A stretch of DNA of 64,000 bases. It comes from Polytrichum commune (lineage: Eukaryota; Streptophyta; Polytrichopsida; Polytrichales; Polytrichaceae). A program made the position numbers and the translations under genes. Location: NCBI GenBank assembly GCA_950295325.1, contig OX485804.1, positions 43,202,429 through 43,266,428 on the forward strand, read 5' to 3'. Of the stretch, positions 33,125 to 44,303 are shown one piece after another. Under the pieces are notes generated by a model. The model made no database searches, was not told the DNA's origin, and saw only the letters and a list, made by a program, of their open reading frames with translations. Numbering within the stretch: the stretch's first letter is position 1; the number at the start of each line of letters is the position of its first letter.

Positions 33125-36100
33125 CTACATACCAAGCCTCTTGGTGCCACACTCTGAGCAAAACTTGGATGTTTCTCGTAGGTATGCAGAACCACATTCA
33201 TCGCAGAATTTTGAAGGACCTGTAGGCTGCTGCTGAAGCACACAAAAAGCTCAGGCTTCATCCACATTTCCTAACAAAAGGTCTTGCTCAGAGATAAGGA
33301 ATGCAAAAATAAAAAAATTCAGAACAAAAGGGTTTAACATTGTGGAGAAGAGACACAAATATAAACAAAACATATTGAGTGAAGCGGAAAATGAGTTAAA
33401 AATACCTGAACAACAACTATGGTATTGTGCATTCCTTGTGATTCCAAATCGCCTGACAAATGTGAATGGGCATTTCCTGTGTGTGGGTTATGTTGACTAT
33501 GTTGCAAATGCGATGGATGATGCTGCTCATGCTGAAGTTGTTGCTGCGAGATAAAATCAAATTTATGAATTGTCTAGGTTTCAGTGCTGTTGTTCAGTGG
33601 TAAGAGCCTCATTTAAGTTAAAGAGAAAATTGTCAATCTTCTAAATTGCCACAGCATATCTTCAAATGTCATACTCTTGTGGTCATGACATGTACTGAAA
33701 ACTCGTTTTATTGAGCTCCTAGCATATGAAGTTCTGATAAAGACCAAGTGAACATCTGCACAGGACATCTGATTGCCAATTGCCATCCAGAATGATATAC
33801 TTACAGCATGGACGTGGAGATTTCCAGGGTCTCGAGTGGAGTAAGGTTGACAGTCGACACTGTGAGTCTCAAATGCCTGAAAGAAAACCATATGAAGGGT
33901 TAAATTTATGCTAGAAACCAACAAGGTTGAAAGTGACTCTTGCAGAGTTTTGAGTCAATCTTAGTCTGCCTTCCAAGCTGATGAAAATATTTTATAAAAT
34001 AAACATCCTCTTCTCATCACAAACTTACTGGACACCAGGCCTGTCCACAACAGACAAAATTACCTGTTGGCGAAGTGTAGGAGATGGCATATTTGTAGGA
34101 GGCTCATTCCCTGGAAAGGGCTGTAATTGCACCAAAGCACTTTTTGAGTATGAAAGCTGACCATGTGGATTTAGACCAGAGCATCTTTAATAGTTTCCCA
34201 TCAAAAGAATACATATATTACCTCAGCTTAATAGCCACCCATTTTAGTGTGGTTTATTGTCAATAAACAACACTAACATGGGAGAAAAAATTAACAGAAA
34301 CTGAACAAGGAGTTCTTGCTACTAAAGGAAAAAGTTTACAGGTCAACAGAGCCATACAACAAACCTGCAACACTGTCATTGTGGGCAAAGCATGCTGAGA
34401 ATTCCGCCGTTGTTTAACTCTTGCTGCGAAGAACTTGTAGTCTGACTCATATACTTGTGCCTCATGCCTTCCAGTTAACCTCTTAAACCTACATGCAGAC
34501 ACCACCTTGTATCTATCTCAGGATGACCAAATATAGGAGATTCATTTCTTCACCAAGCTATGGAGCAGCCTCAATACCAAATATAGAGAAGTGAAAATAT
34601 TCTTCTTCCATTAAGTCACAGTAAGTGGAGGTGTTCTCCAAGTGTGATGGAAAGTTCCAAGTGGTTTTCAAATCAAGAGTGATCTCACTAAGCTGTCTAC
34701 AATTATGAGAATCAGAGTTGGTAGTAGATAAAGAGTGTAATAGACAGTAATAGGACATTTGAATGTAGACCAATGACGATAATCACTTATGTAGAACTTT
34801 CAAAGTATTGGTGTGTGACAAACTATCTCCTTTCAGTTCCAACATAGTGTCTTTAGTATCTTTACTCCTTGTTGGTTCACATACATGATATTGTTTTTCA
34901 ATCTACAGAAAAGGCTGTATGGCCAACTTTGACAACATATTACCACCAATACACCTACCCCCCAAAACCTGGTAAAAAGACAATGATCTGGAAAGGAACC
35001 CACTTACCATTCAGCATCCTCAGGGGGTAGATTGGGACGCTCTACAAGCTCCAGGCCATGGACTACCACAAAACGGACACGCTTTTCTTCTCCAGTTACC
35101 AACTGAGGGAACTTTGACCGCGCCTCTAAAGCAGATGCCATCTCTCGTCGTTTGAAAGTCATGTTACCTGCAGGCACAACCCTGCTCAGTCACCTACTTT
35201 TGCAGAAGGTCTAAGACAAAATAAGACCCAAAACTTTAGACTCTTGTAAGAATTTAACCTTGGCTAATAAAGATAAACGCAAGGCCAAAATAATTCATCA
35301 AATTTAGTGTCTATGCTCATCAATGTGAGCTTATGAAAATCATCTCTCTAGCACAACAAGCAATCCCCATACATGAGTATATACTTAATATGGGCAACCC
35401 ATACACCTAAGTATGTAATGAGTTCCTTGCTAGGACATGATATGGAGTTCAAGATGCATGAAAGTCCACCACCCAATTGCTGAGGTGTAGAAAAACATGA
35501 AGTATGACTACAACATAAAATCCAGAGGGATGAAGTGAACAGCCATACCATAGGCACCATTTCCAACTCTACAGGTGTTTGGGGATGTGGGGAAGCAGCT
35601 TGATGCCTGCATTGACTCCTCGGTTTCTGTGTCATAGAGGGTAACATTAGAGTGTAAATATTGGCATAGACTTGATGGGAGAGGGGTTTTAGCCATCAAG
35701 AAGGTTACAACACAAATAAGGTGGCAAGACGTCAAGAGACTCCAAATTACCAATAACATGCCTTCCTAACAAATTAATCCAGTAGATAACAAAACATGTG
35801 TCTGGAGAATGATGTGTGTGGTAGTGGCTTGAGTAATAATCACTCCAGTCTCCCTTCAGATGTGAGTTTCATAGATAGCATGTTTTTTTTGGGAGCAAAA
35901 AGGTTTTGAACATTCCCCAAGCTGCGCCTTTCACTGACAACTTAGGCCCACTGCCATAGGAACTTTGGGCCTTGTAACTACTTTAGAAGTATGTATGAGG
36001 AGGTTACTATGGCCATGACCATGCTAGGCAAGCTTGTTTTGGTATTAGCTAACTCCATAGGTCATTCACACTAGGTACTCACCTGATTTAGGATACTTCT

Positions 36101-38769
36101 TCACAAGCCTCCTGTACAGACCGCCTGCAGCTTCAAGTGCCACTCCAAAAGTTTTCTCATGGAGGCCATCAACTGTGGCCAATCGCTGATTGATTTCACG
36201 TATGAGTGTCTCATACAAATTAGCCACAAATGTAAGAGGTAGCAAGAATCTGGGGTCCCCTTCATACTGAACCTCCCTGAACTTCCGCTTCTTTAACTTA
36301 TCTTTGTCGAGTGGACTGTAAGCATTTGCTTCTGGAGCATCCGAAACCGGAATCACATGGTATGTTATAAAATAGTCGATAATCAGCTGCAAGAACCGAG
36401 CTCGTGTTGATTCGATTGGAATAACATCTGCTCACAGAAAAAGGAAGCGGAGTACAAGCAAAATGTGTATGCAAGTGAGACCAAGGTAACAAGATGGCTA
36501 CTAACTATCCCTACATAAAGCATGAAAAGAAGATGTGTCGTAATCTTGCTTTTCTTGAAACAAATTATCATCTCGTGAGCAATCTAGAACATAGCAACAG
36601 GGATTGAACCCACACCCGGGACATATTAAGCACAGTAATGTGGGCCTTGTTCCATTTGCAGTCATTAGCATTGGGGAGCCCATAAATATTTAGAAATTAA
36701 ATAGCACCAACCAATGAAAGCAAGGGGCAATGAGGGGTATGGAAGCTAGGGATAAGGCAAGGAGAATTGGGGCAAGGACCTATTAGGTCTGTGCGCATTT
36801 CTAGGAAAATTGTGACCATTGAAACTAGATTGAAGGATGCCTTGAACAATGAAAGTCACCAATGAAGTGATTCTTGTGTTAACTAGTAGGTGCATGCCTA
36901 TGCACCTGCATTCTCCTTGGAAGACATAGTCATAATTTTGGAACTTACTAGAGCTTGCTTGAACACAACGTCCATGAGGGCAAAAGAAGACCCAAGGAAA
37001 GCATAAAAGGTAGGAGAAAGGGAGAGAGGAGGAGAGAATTATAAAAGGAGAGGAAGGAAGGATGGGGCAGTGCATTTGTTATACTATACATAGCCATATT
37101 TCCAAATATGTTGCACCTCGATAGAATTTTCTTTCCTAAAGTATTTAGGGATATTGTTCAAGGGGTCCACTATTGGAACCAGAGGTGAAGAATAGATACA
37201 GGTAAAAAGCAAGACACTTTTGCACTGGAGTTCAGAGAATGTCCGTTAGTTAAGTATTAAAATCCTGAGGTTGCCATGACACTGTTGTGGAAGCATACAA
37301 AAAAAATCTTATTCTTTTATTGCTTCTGACCTATCTACTGTTTCGGCAACTGAAGTTGTAGAAAATCTTCATATTGAGCTGAACAAAGTGATACAAAGTG
37401 CGATGGTTGCAGGTAGAACACACGCGCTCACCATTTATGGAGAGCACCCCATATGGTGACCGAGATCCATCATTGTCCAGAGGCATCGGCTGCTCCGGAA
37501 TCTGTCCATCCACTCCTTGCAAGGAAAGGTGATCATATCCCTGCTGTCCAATGTCCTGCCCCAATTCAGAGACAGAAAGTCAAGCAGAAGCAACCTAAGG
37601 TGTGTGGGCCTTATGTGCTCATTCACCTTAATTGGACGCCTATATTTGAGAGGCAAATGGCTTGTTGTTAAGAACGAACACCAAAATAGACATGTGTCAA
37701 AAGAGATTGGACTATGTGCTCAGAATATAGACACCATTCTAGGTTCAATAGTGGTAACCGAGTTGCAAGGGCCTATGTGATCACTAAAAGAAAATCTTTA
37801 CTTTGACCTCACACAAACTTTACATCTCATCAACACCAATTCTCAAACTTGAAATCACAATCTTCATGATTCACAATTGCTAACTGGATGGGATGATTCC
37901 CAATCCGAACCAATAAAAAAATATTGCCTGTGAAGTTGGAAGTGCCCACAATAGGGCCGCAGAGCTTAATCCAAAGACAGCCAGCGGATCAAGATGTTGA
38001 GAAAAGTTCAGATTGCACTTGACAGATATATACCCACGCAATTCAAAGACAGACTTCAAATCAGCAGCAGAAGCTACCTAAGGTACGTGAACCTCATGTT
38101 ATCACTCTCCTTAATCGGATACAAATATCTGAGTGATGTATGGCAAGGCTTGTAGTAAAGAACGGACACCAAAAAGACTCATGTCACTATGAATCTGGCC
38201 TATGTGCTCAGAGTATAGACACCATTCTAGGTTCAATAGTGAACACAATTGGGAGGGCCAATGTGATCGTGTCAAGAGAGTGAGAATCTTCATTTTGATC
38301 TGTTATAACTTTTACATGTCAATTCGGATTCTGGAAACTTGAAATAATTATTATGATTCACAATTGCTAACTGGATTGACAATTTTCAATCCGATCAAAC
38401 GTCCAGAATTGGCTGTGAAGTTGGAAGAGCCAGCAGATCAAGGCGTTGAGAAAATTTGAGATTGCAATGGACAGATACATATCTACCCGCACGATTTCAG
38501 ATTATTGAAGAATCTCGAACTTGAATTCAATGGGAAAATAAAAAGCAAGAAAGTGCAATGCAACACCCTGAGCTGCACCATTTACGTACCCCGGCAGACG
38601 TGGAGTCGTCGTCGTTGTCCAGTTCATCACCGGTAGGTGCATCCCTGTCCGTGTCTGTGATGGCCTCAATGTCGCCATTCCTTGAGTCGATGGTGTTCAG
38701 GTCGTGTAGTGAGCTTCCCACTAACCCTCCCCCATTCAAATTGTAATGAGCCTGTGAGGCCAGCTTCAT
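33125..38769 (-). CDS. At2g02148-like conserved plant protein with C-terminal zinc ribbon, 9 exons
   Basis: In transcription order the exons are 38769-38590, 37555-37432, 36427-36083, 35167-35008, 34488-34365, 34120-34064, 33876-33805, 33543-33406 and 33232-33125, giving 435 residues. The N-terminus has GGGLVGSSLHDLNTIDSR and a run of acidic residues. The core has ARFLQLIIDYFITYHVIPV, KKRKFREVQYEGDPRFLLPL and LYETLIREINQRLATVDGLH. It continues with RRLVKKYPKS, RREMASALEARSKFPQL and EKRVRFVVVHGLELVERPNL, and WFKRLTGRHEAQVYESDYKF. A His/Gln-rich stretch precedes a C410-x2-C413-x11-C425-x2-C428 ribbon near the end (GTKRLGM). The length and these blocks match, from memory, the Arabidopsis protein listed as uncharacterised At2g02148. 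No biochemical function is known to me. The last exon has tandem NAG acceptors. Confidence 0.85.
37561..38490. repeat. Diverged tandem duplication filling intron 1 of the At2g02148-like gene
   Basis: Copy A (about 37561-38035) and copy B (about 38036-38490) share order: AATTCA(G/A)AGACAGA, AAGC(A/T)ACCTAAGGT, ACCATTCTAGGTTCAATAGT, TTCACAATTGCTAACTGGAT, CAATCCGA, TGTGAAGTTGGAAG and AGATTGCA. Each copy contains a CTAAGGT-family repeat segment. The left edge of copy A abuts the acceptor of exon 2, so the duplicated block includes the 3' end of the intron. Confidence 0.7.
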
Positions 38770-40019
38770 CTTTCCTACCTAGGGTTTCTCACTCCTCCTC
38801 AAACACCATCCAAAATCCTCGAAACCGCGATCTGCTCCCCTGCTCCCCTCCTCCTCCTCCTCCACCTCCTCCTACTACTACTACTACCGCCGACTTGCGT
38901 AATTTGCAAACAAAAACTCAGAATCTCACATGCTCTTGACGATGAGGTGAATCATCATAATATGTCAACCTCAACATGAACATGATGATGAGCCATCAGG
39001 GTTTCCGGAGCTCCAACCTCCTCCTCCTCCCCCTCCGCCACACTCCAATTTGGCCAGGACGGGAAGAAAAAAAAGAGAAAAAATCAAGGAAAAATGACGA
39101 AGACAAGTCAATCTAATTGCTGATAACTGTTTTCCTTCCCTACCGTTATTTCCAAGGAGGGCGCGCCAAGAAGAAAAACCCACCGAAGCTCCTCCTCCTG
39201 CTTCTTCACCTTCGAAGCTGCTTCCCCTTCACATTGTGATTTCCATTGCACATTGCCACACATACTCTCCCTTTCATCACGTCATCAAACCCCTCTCATC
39301 AACCACCGAAACGCAATCAAATTCCCCCGAAATCCAACCTTCCAACTCCCACACCCTTAAACCTCCACGGCCCAAAATCAACGCTCTCCAAACTCTTAAC
39401 CTCCTCCTCCTCCTCCTCCTTCTCTCTCTCTCTCCCTCTCCCTCTCTCTCCCTCCACACCTTAAACCCTTGCTCACCCTTGCCTCCTCCTCCTCCTCATA
39501 GGTAATTCTGCTCACCTATCCCGCAAATTGCTTGCAAAAAAGCCTTGCTTGCTTTACTCACATGGCTATGTATGTCGAGCCTGCATTTCACAAACTTTGG
39601 TTGCTCACTCCTGCGACCAGCCAGCTCAAGAACTGAGCGAGCGTGAAGAAACAGGGGTGTTGACGATGAATTGAGCGACCTGTTTGTGAACTAAAACTCT
39701 GTTTTACTTACGGAACAAAATTGTAAGTCCTCCCTCGGACGAAGTGCTCCTCCCCGAGGCTCCGCTTCCTCCTCTTCTTCTCCCTCTTTGTTCCTTTCTT
39801 TCTTGCTTTTTCTTTCTGCTATAAGTACTTAAGACCTTTCTTTCCCACATTTCTTTAGAATCCTTTGGGAGGAAGGACGTTTCTAAAATTACTTTCTTTT
39901 CTTTGTAGAGAGAGAGAGAGGGAATTATCATATACGAGAGCATACCTCTCATCAACAAACTTGACCTCCTATGGGTTTGTTGTCTATTCATCTCCAATGA
40001 CCTCAAGTAAGTAGACTAA
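38770..40019. promoter_or_regulatory. CT/CTC-rich region, promoter of the minus-strand gene and possible divergent leader
   Basis: Immediately upstream of the At2g02148-like start lie CTC/CCTCCT tracts (about 38848-38885) and a further CT-rich stretch on the + strand at 39240-39500, with (CTC)n and (CT)n runs ending before a possible donor GGTAATT at about 39500. This looks like the 5' leader of a + strand transcript, as if the promoter were bidirectional, but no coding exon was found downstream. (AG)n sits at about 39908-39921. Confidence 0.35.
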
Positions 40020-40022
40020 TAA

Positions 40023-40399
40023 GGGCCAGTTCACACAAGATCCCAAGTCATGTGTCCCACAGTCACCTGAGGTCAATCCGTGCAATCTCAGCCGTTGAGA
40101 GCATGGAAGTTGGGACTTACCACTTCACACAGGCTCCCTAGGAGTCCTAAGTCCCAAGTATGACATGGATGCCTACATGACCATATTTTTTGGAGGTGAG
40201 GCTTGGGATTTGTGTTGAGAGTTGGGTCGAGCAAAAAGCTACATCCAACTCTCAACACAAGTCCAGCAAATATTTTCGTATAAAATAATCAAGTTTCGAC
40301 TTTATTGATAACTATCCACATTTTAATGGTTTCTTGAGGGTTCGAAAGTTGGGACGTTGCTAACATGAGTGGGACTTGGGACCCCATGTGAGGTGGCCC
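40023..40399. mobile_element. Tourist-like MITE with internal hairpin
   Basis: TIRs GGGCCAGTTCACACAAGATC and the complement of GACCCCATGTGAGGTGGCCC are flanked by TAA at 40020-40022 and 40400-40402, fitting a PIF/Harbinger-type insertion. It is 377 bp and non-coding. Inside, 40210-40262 folds into arms of at least 16 perfect base pairs (TTGTGTTGAGAGTTGG and its complement) around a short loop. Confidence 0.8.
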
Positions 40400-40730
40400 T
40401 AATTCCAGGTCTTCAAAACTAATTCCAGTATCAAATCAACCAAAAAAATGTAACCTTGAGGTTGCATATTGTTGCAAGGCTTTTATGTTGGATAAATGAG
40501 AGGTACGTTCATGTACGATAATTCCCCTCTCTCCCTTTTAGACGCGAGTTTCTGCATGTACTAGAGGCTCTATAGTAACTTAATAAAGGAAGTGGAAAGG
40601 TTTGTTCACCAATTTTTACCGGAGGTGAAAAGTTCACCAATTAACTAGGTTACTACATTCATGTTCGATCGGGCATGACTCCCACCTATCTAACATTTAA
40701 TGTCCACGTCATCTTTCAAGAGTTCCAACT

Positions 40731-40949
40731 ACACAAAATATGATATTTAGTGTGACTTACTATTTGGAATTACGCAATGCTATAATTGTCTACTGTGTAT
40801 CTTTTTTTTAACCAACCATGGTCAAATTGGTTGTTTGCACACTATAGAACATTAACATCTTTACTTGGTAAAAAAATACATTAATAGTAAAAAGATATAG
40901 GAACATGTAACTCCGAACAGTGAGTCACACTAAATATCATATTTTGTGT
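40731..40949. mobile_element. TIR element, ACAC-ended family, 3-bp TSD ACT
   Basis: The left end ACACAAAATATGATATTTAG and right end (CTAAATATCATATTTTGTGT) are almost perfect inverted repeats. ACT flanks both sides (40728-40730 and 40950-40952). At 219 bp it is non-autonomous. Of the family copies here its ends are the best preserved. Confidence 0.8.
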
Positions 40950-41277
40950 ACTAGTGTTGGATTGGTATCACCTTTTTCTTTTAATTTCATTTGGGTATAT
41001 GTAATGAGGATTTTACACTGTCAGTGTGGTATTGTCTTTTCTTTTATATCATTCAACTATCTAGAATGAGGATTTCTTAATTTTTGATATCTACACAATA
41101 AGGATCTCAAAAGCACACAGGTGTCATTCGTAACAATATCATGTGAACATGTGCATGTGTCACTTCAAAGCAATACCCCTTTTCTTTTGGGTGGAGAAAA
41201 ACATTATATTCATATTTATTTAATAAAGATCAATAAATAGCAACAACACCAGTAGAAAACTATGTCAAAAAGAATCG

Positions 41278-41575
41278 CAGCCAATATCAACTACGGTTAT
41301 TTTGACCAGCCTAATATGCATTTGTTAAATTAATGCATTTTTGGGGGGGAGGGGGGGGGGTTCAGCAACTGAGATCTTAGGAATTTGGGAGCATGTAATA
41401 TACCCTTGGAAAGATCTTGAAAATAATTTTCCAACGGTATATTATATGCCTTGAAATTTTTTTAAATGTAGTCGCAAAACAAAAAAGAAAAATTTGTTGT
41501 TGTTTAACAACTATAGATCAGGTTGGTCAGAAGAACTGCAACCAGCTACGGTTTTTTTGGGCATAGTTTTTAACT
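41278..41575. mobile_element. Core of a hAT-type element, related to the interior of 44304-45248
   Basis: An imperfect inverted pair (ACTACGGTTATTTTGACCAG and the complement of GGTTGGTCAGAAGAACTGCA) frames a core that matches the interior of the larger element: GGAATTTGGGAGCATGTAAT, GGAAAGATCTTGAAAA, AAAAAGAAAAATTTGT. It has no poly-G MITE at GTAATATAC, so it shows the unoccupied form of that site. A G-run lies at 41343-41361. Confidence 0.6.
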
Positions 41576-41576
41576 A

Positions 41577-42420
41577 GTGCAAGCACACTTTCCACACAAA
41601 AATCAAATCATAAAATGCAACATAGTAACACATGTACATAATTGCCTTTCAAATATTGTAAAAAATATGCGTTCAACACATGTAGACACGCACTACCCGT
41701 CCTACCTGGGCGGGTTCAATGAAAACATTTTATTTGAAGAAAATCATCAAAATCTTATTAAAAATATAAATCTGCATTTTTTTTCTAAAATAATTGTGTT
41801 TTTCATTTTTGTTGAAGTCTATATTAGGAAACAAGCTAACTATTAGAATCTAAGACTCAAAGTTGCCCAAGAAGGATGGTACTTCAAACTACAAACCAAA
41901 GTTCTAGCAAATTCTCAACCCTACCTAGCTTTCTATGATTGTTCATCTATATATGCTCAATGCTTATTTTAAAATTTAGGGTTTGTTCCATGTTCCATAT
42001 TATATTACGTTGCCAACAAATCGAATATTCTATTCCCATGTTTGTTTACTCGCGTCCACTTTAGACTTAAGCTCTCAACTTGGACGATTCTCAAAATTCT
42101 TACAAGGCATACAAAACTTAGATGACACCTAAATGGAACTAGTCATATCTTCAATTGACAAGCTCTCAATCAAATTCCTAAGGTCCTTGTGTTCCTAAGG
42201 CCTTAGGTTGAGCTCTCATTTTGCGAGTCCCAAATCTATGAGATTTAAGTAGTTACCGGTTTTGCACTTGGCCAATCTATTGAGAGCTTGAGGATTTATG
42301 AAGCTTTCAATAGTTCTCCACTCAAGCTTCAATGGAAAGAGGGATCTTAGGTCTTATGTATACAATAAAAATAAAAATAAAAAACATACGCTCAAATCAC
42401 CCTAACTTTAAAATTTAGAT
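41577..42420. other. AT-rich intergenic DNA, no gene seen
   Basis: One 89-codon open frame at 41577-41846 has no recognisable family feature and a biased AT-rich composition, so I do not call it. A (AAAAAT)n stretch lies near 42364-42385, just before the LINE fragment. Confidence 0.4.
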
Positions 42421-42423
42421 ATG

Positions 42424-43290
42424 CCCAATACATGGGTAACCACAGAAAAAACAGCTTATGACCTCTCAAATTCCAAAACCCCAACTGCACACTGTGCCAC
42501 AGAAACGACAGAGACACATGGCCACACCTACTATTCGTATGTGACCATCCCTACCTAAAAGGCCTACGAATTGCTCGTCACAATAAAGCGGCACACCTCA
42601 TTACACAAACGCTACAAGCCAACAAACACACCCGTTTTTACACATTAACAAATGCAGGCAACTCCAATAATATAAACCATGAAAATACCGTCCTAGAATG
42701 GCTTATAAAATGCACATGTCCACAAACAAACTGCCATTGCCTAGCCAAACTAAGACCAAATATACTAAGTGTACTAGGAGCCCCCAACCACTCCCCAACA
42801 CCTTTAACACCAACACCCACGCATACAATACAATTTGTTGAATTCACATATTGCCATGACAGATTTCCCGAACAAGCCATCACACACAAACACGATAAAT
42901 ACGACCCACTAATTAGCAACATACAAAACACAAGATGGAAAACGAACCCCTTATCACTATCATAGTTGGCGTGAGAGGCGCTATACATGAACACTCCATC
43001 AACAAACTAACCTATCTTAAAATCCCAAAATCAAGTATTAAAAATCTCATGAAAGATATACACCAAAATGCCATTAAATATTTAACTTACCTTGTCCTGA
43101 ACAAGAGAAAACTCGAAAATAAACAGGCTACTATCACACCACCCCAAACAAAAGGGACTAAAAACAAACTAATAGAGCCCACCTCCCAAGGAGGCATAAA
43201 TCCTCATGCGACAACACGGCCTGCCAGGTTAAGCATTTGGACAACGGGCTCACATTCACGCTGGTACCATGTACAGGCGTAATTTTTCTT
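42424..43290 (+). mobile_element. Second LINE fragment, same family as 10017-11518
   Basis: This is a shorter 5'-truncated copy. It carries the C-x2-C-x9-H-x4-C motif (from CTLC), the C-x-C-x4-C-x-C motif (CTCPQTNCHC), LRPNILSVLG, VEFTYCHDRF with K-x2-KY spacing after it, and a further conserved tail (VGVRGAIHEHS, then LNKRKLENKQ). The frame is open from about 42460 to about 42945, where a 1-nt frameshift moves it into the next frame, open to 43282. It ends in a (TTTTTC)n-like tail at about 43283-43305. The Asp of the nuclease-like PD motif is Asn here. No clear target-site duplication was seen. Confidence 0.78.
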
Positions 43291-43502
43291 TTTCTTTTTC
43301 TTTCTTACAATTTTATGTTTATAACAACTATTATTCTAAAACTCATGACTTTTTAAAATCCAATCATGTAATCATAAAGGTTGTGTGTATGATCAAAATA
43401 GTGTGTATTCAGAAATAAAACTTCAATCATGAGAGACAACCATTGCACCATGTTCTATTTCCAATAAGAACCATGTGGCATGTGTAGTAATTGGGGTCCA
43501 CT

Positions 43503-44010
43503 ACACTAAAATAGTGTATTTAGTGTCATATGGTGTTTTATGTCATTGGGGTTACTTTTCTAATGACCTCGGGGGGGGCAGTGTGTTAAAAAGTTAAGGA
43601 TATAGGTGCGAACAACCACTATTTTATAGGGGGGTATTACTTTCAATTCTCTTTTTTTTTCACATGCTATCATTATGTAAATTTCTACTTTGGGTTAATA
43701 GAAAAATGGCTTGCATTACTTATAATTCCAAATTACTTATTATTCCGTACCCTATAGTACTTTAAAGATGTCCAGTGCCATTTTTGATACCCTATATTAC
43801 TCTTAAGTCCATTTATAATTTTTAGCCCCCATGTTTTTAAAATACCCTATCATTTGTTCGCACGTATATTGCTACTCCAACCAATGACTACCCCCCCCCC
43901 CCGAGCTAATGACACTTCTCACGAATAAGTTTACAAGTGTTGTCATTTCAACACACTTTTGGTTCATTTACTTTTAGCATGGTGACAAGTGGTTGATATT
44001 GTATTTAGTA
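43503..44010. mobile_element. ACAC-family TIR element interrupted by a poly-G MITE
   Basis: The left end ACACTAAAATAGTGTATTTA follows ACT at 43500-43502. The interior resumes after the inserted MITE with ACACTTCTCACGAATAAGTT, aligning with 13094-13130. The right end is decayed (GATATTGTATTTAGTATATT) and its boundary is approximate. Confidence 0.55.
43568..43905 (+). mobile_element. hAT-like MITE with poly-G termini, copy 1
   Basis: 338 bp with terminal inverted repeats CTCGGGGGGGG and CCCCCCCCGAG and no coding capacity. CTAATGAC flanks both ends (43560-43567 and 43906-43913), an exact 8-bp duplication as made by hAT transposases. The sequence at about 13093-13100 in a sister repeat carries a single CTAATGAC, giving the unoccupied state. 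Confidence 0.88.
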
Positions 44011-44303
44011 TATTGCACGTATATTGTCTTATGTCAAGGATAAAATAAAAGCAATCATATATATGGGACATTGTGATTAAAATATGAAGTGTGTATTTGT
44101 ATCTCAGGTGGTCACTCGAGCTATGTGATTAAAATGAGATCTTCAATAACATTAAGGTACTCAACGGATTTCAAAAGTGTACTTCAGAAATGTGTCAATT
44201 CTAGGTAGGGTCATTTTTTTGACACAACTACCTAAAAATGAAAGTATGTAGCTTGAGTCCAACGTTTTTGTGCATGGGTCCACCCGATTAGGCCTCTCGG
44301 CAC

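Noticed and set aside
33575-33607. tRNA-like GTTCAGTGGTAAGAGC segment
   Set aside because: Resembles an A box, but no matching B box or acceptor stem follows.
36560-36690. B-box-like GGTTCAATCCC on the minus strand, as in a tRNA-derived SINE
   Set aside because: No convincing A box at the right distance and no cloverleaf could be folded; it lies inside an intron of the minus-strand gene.
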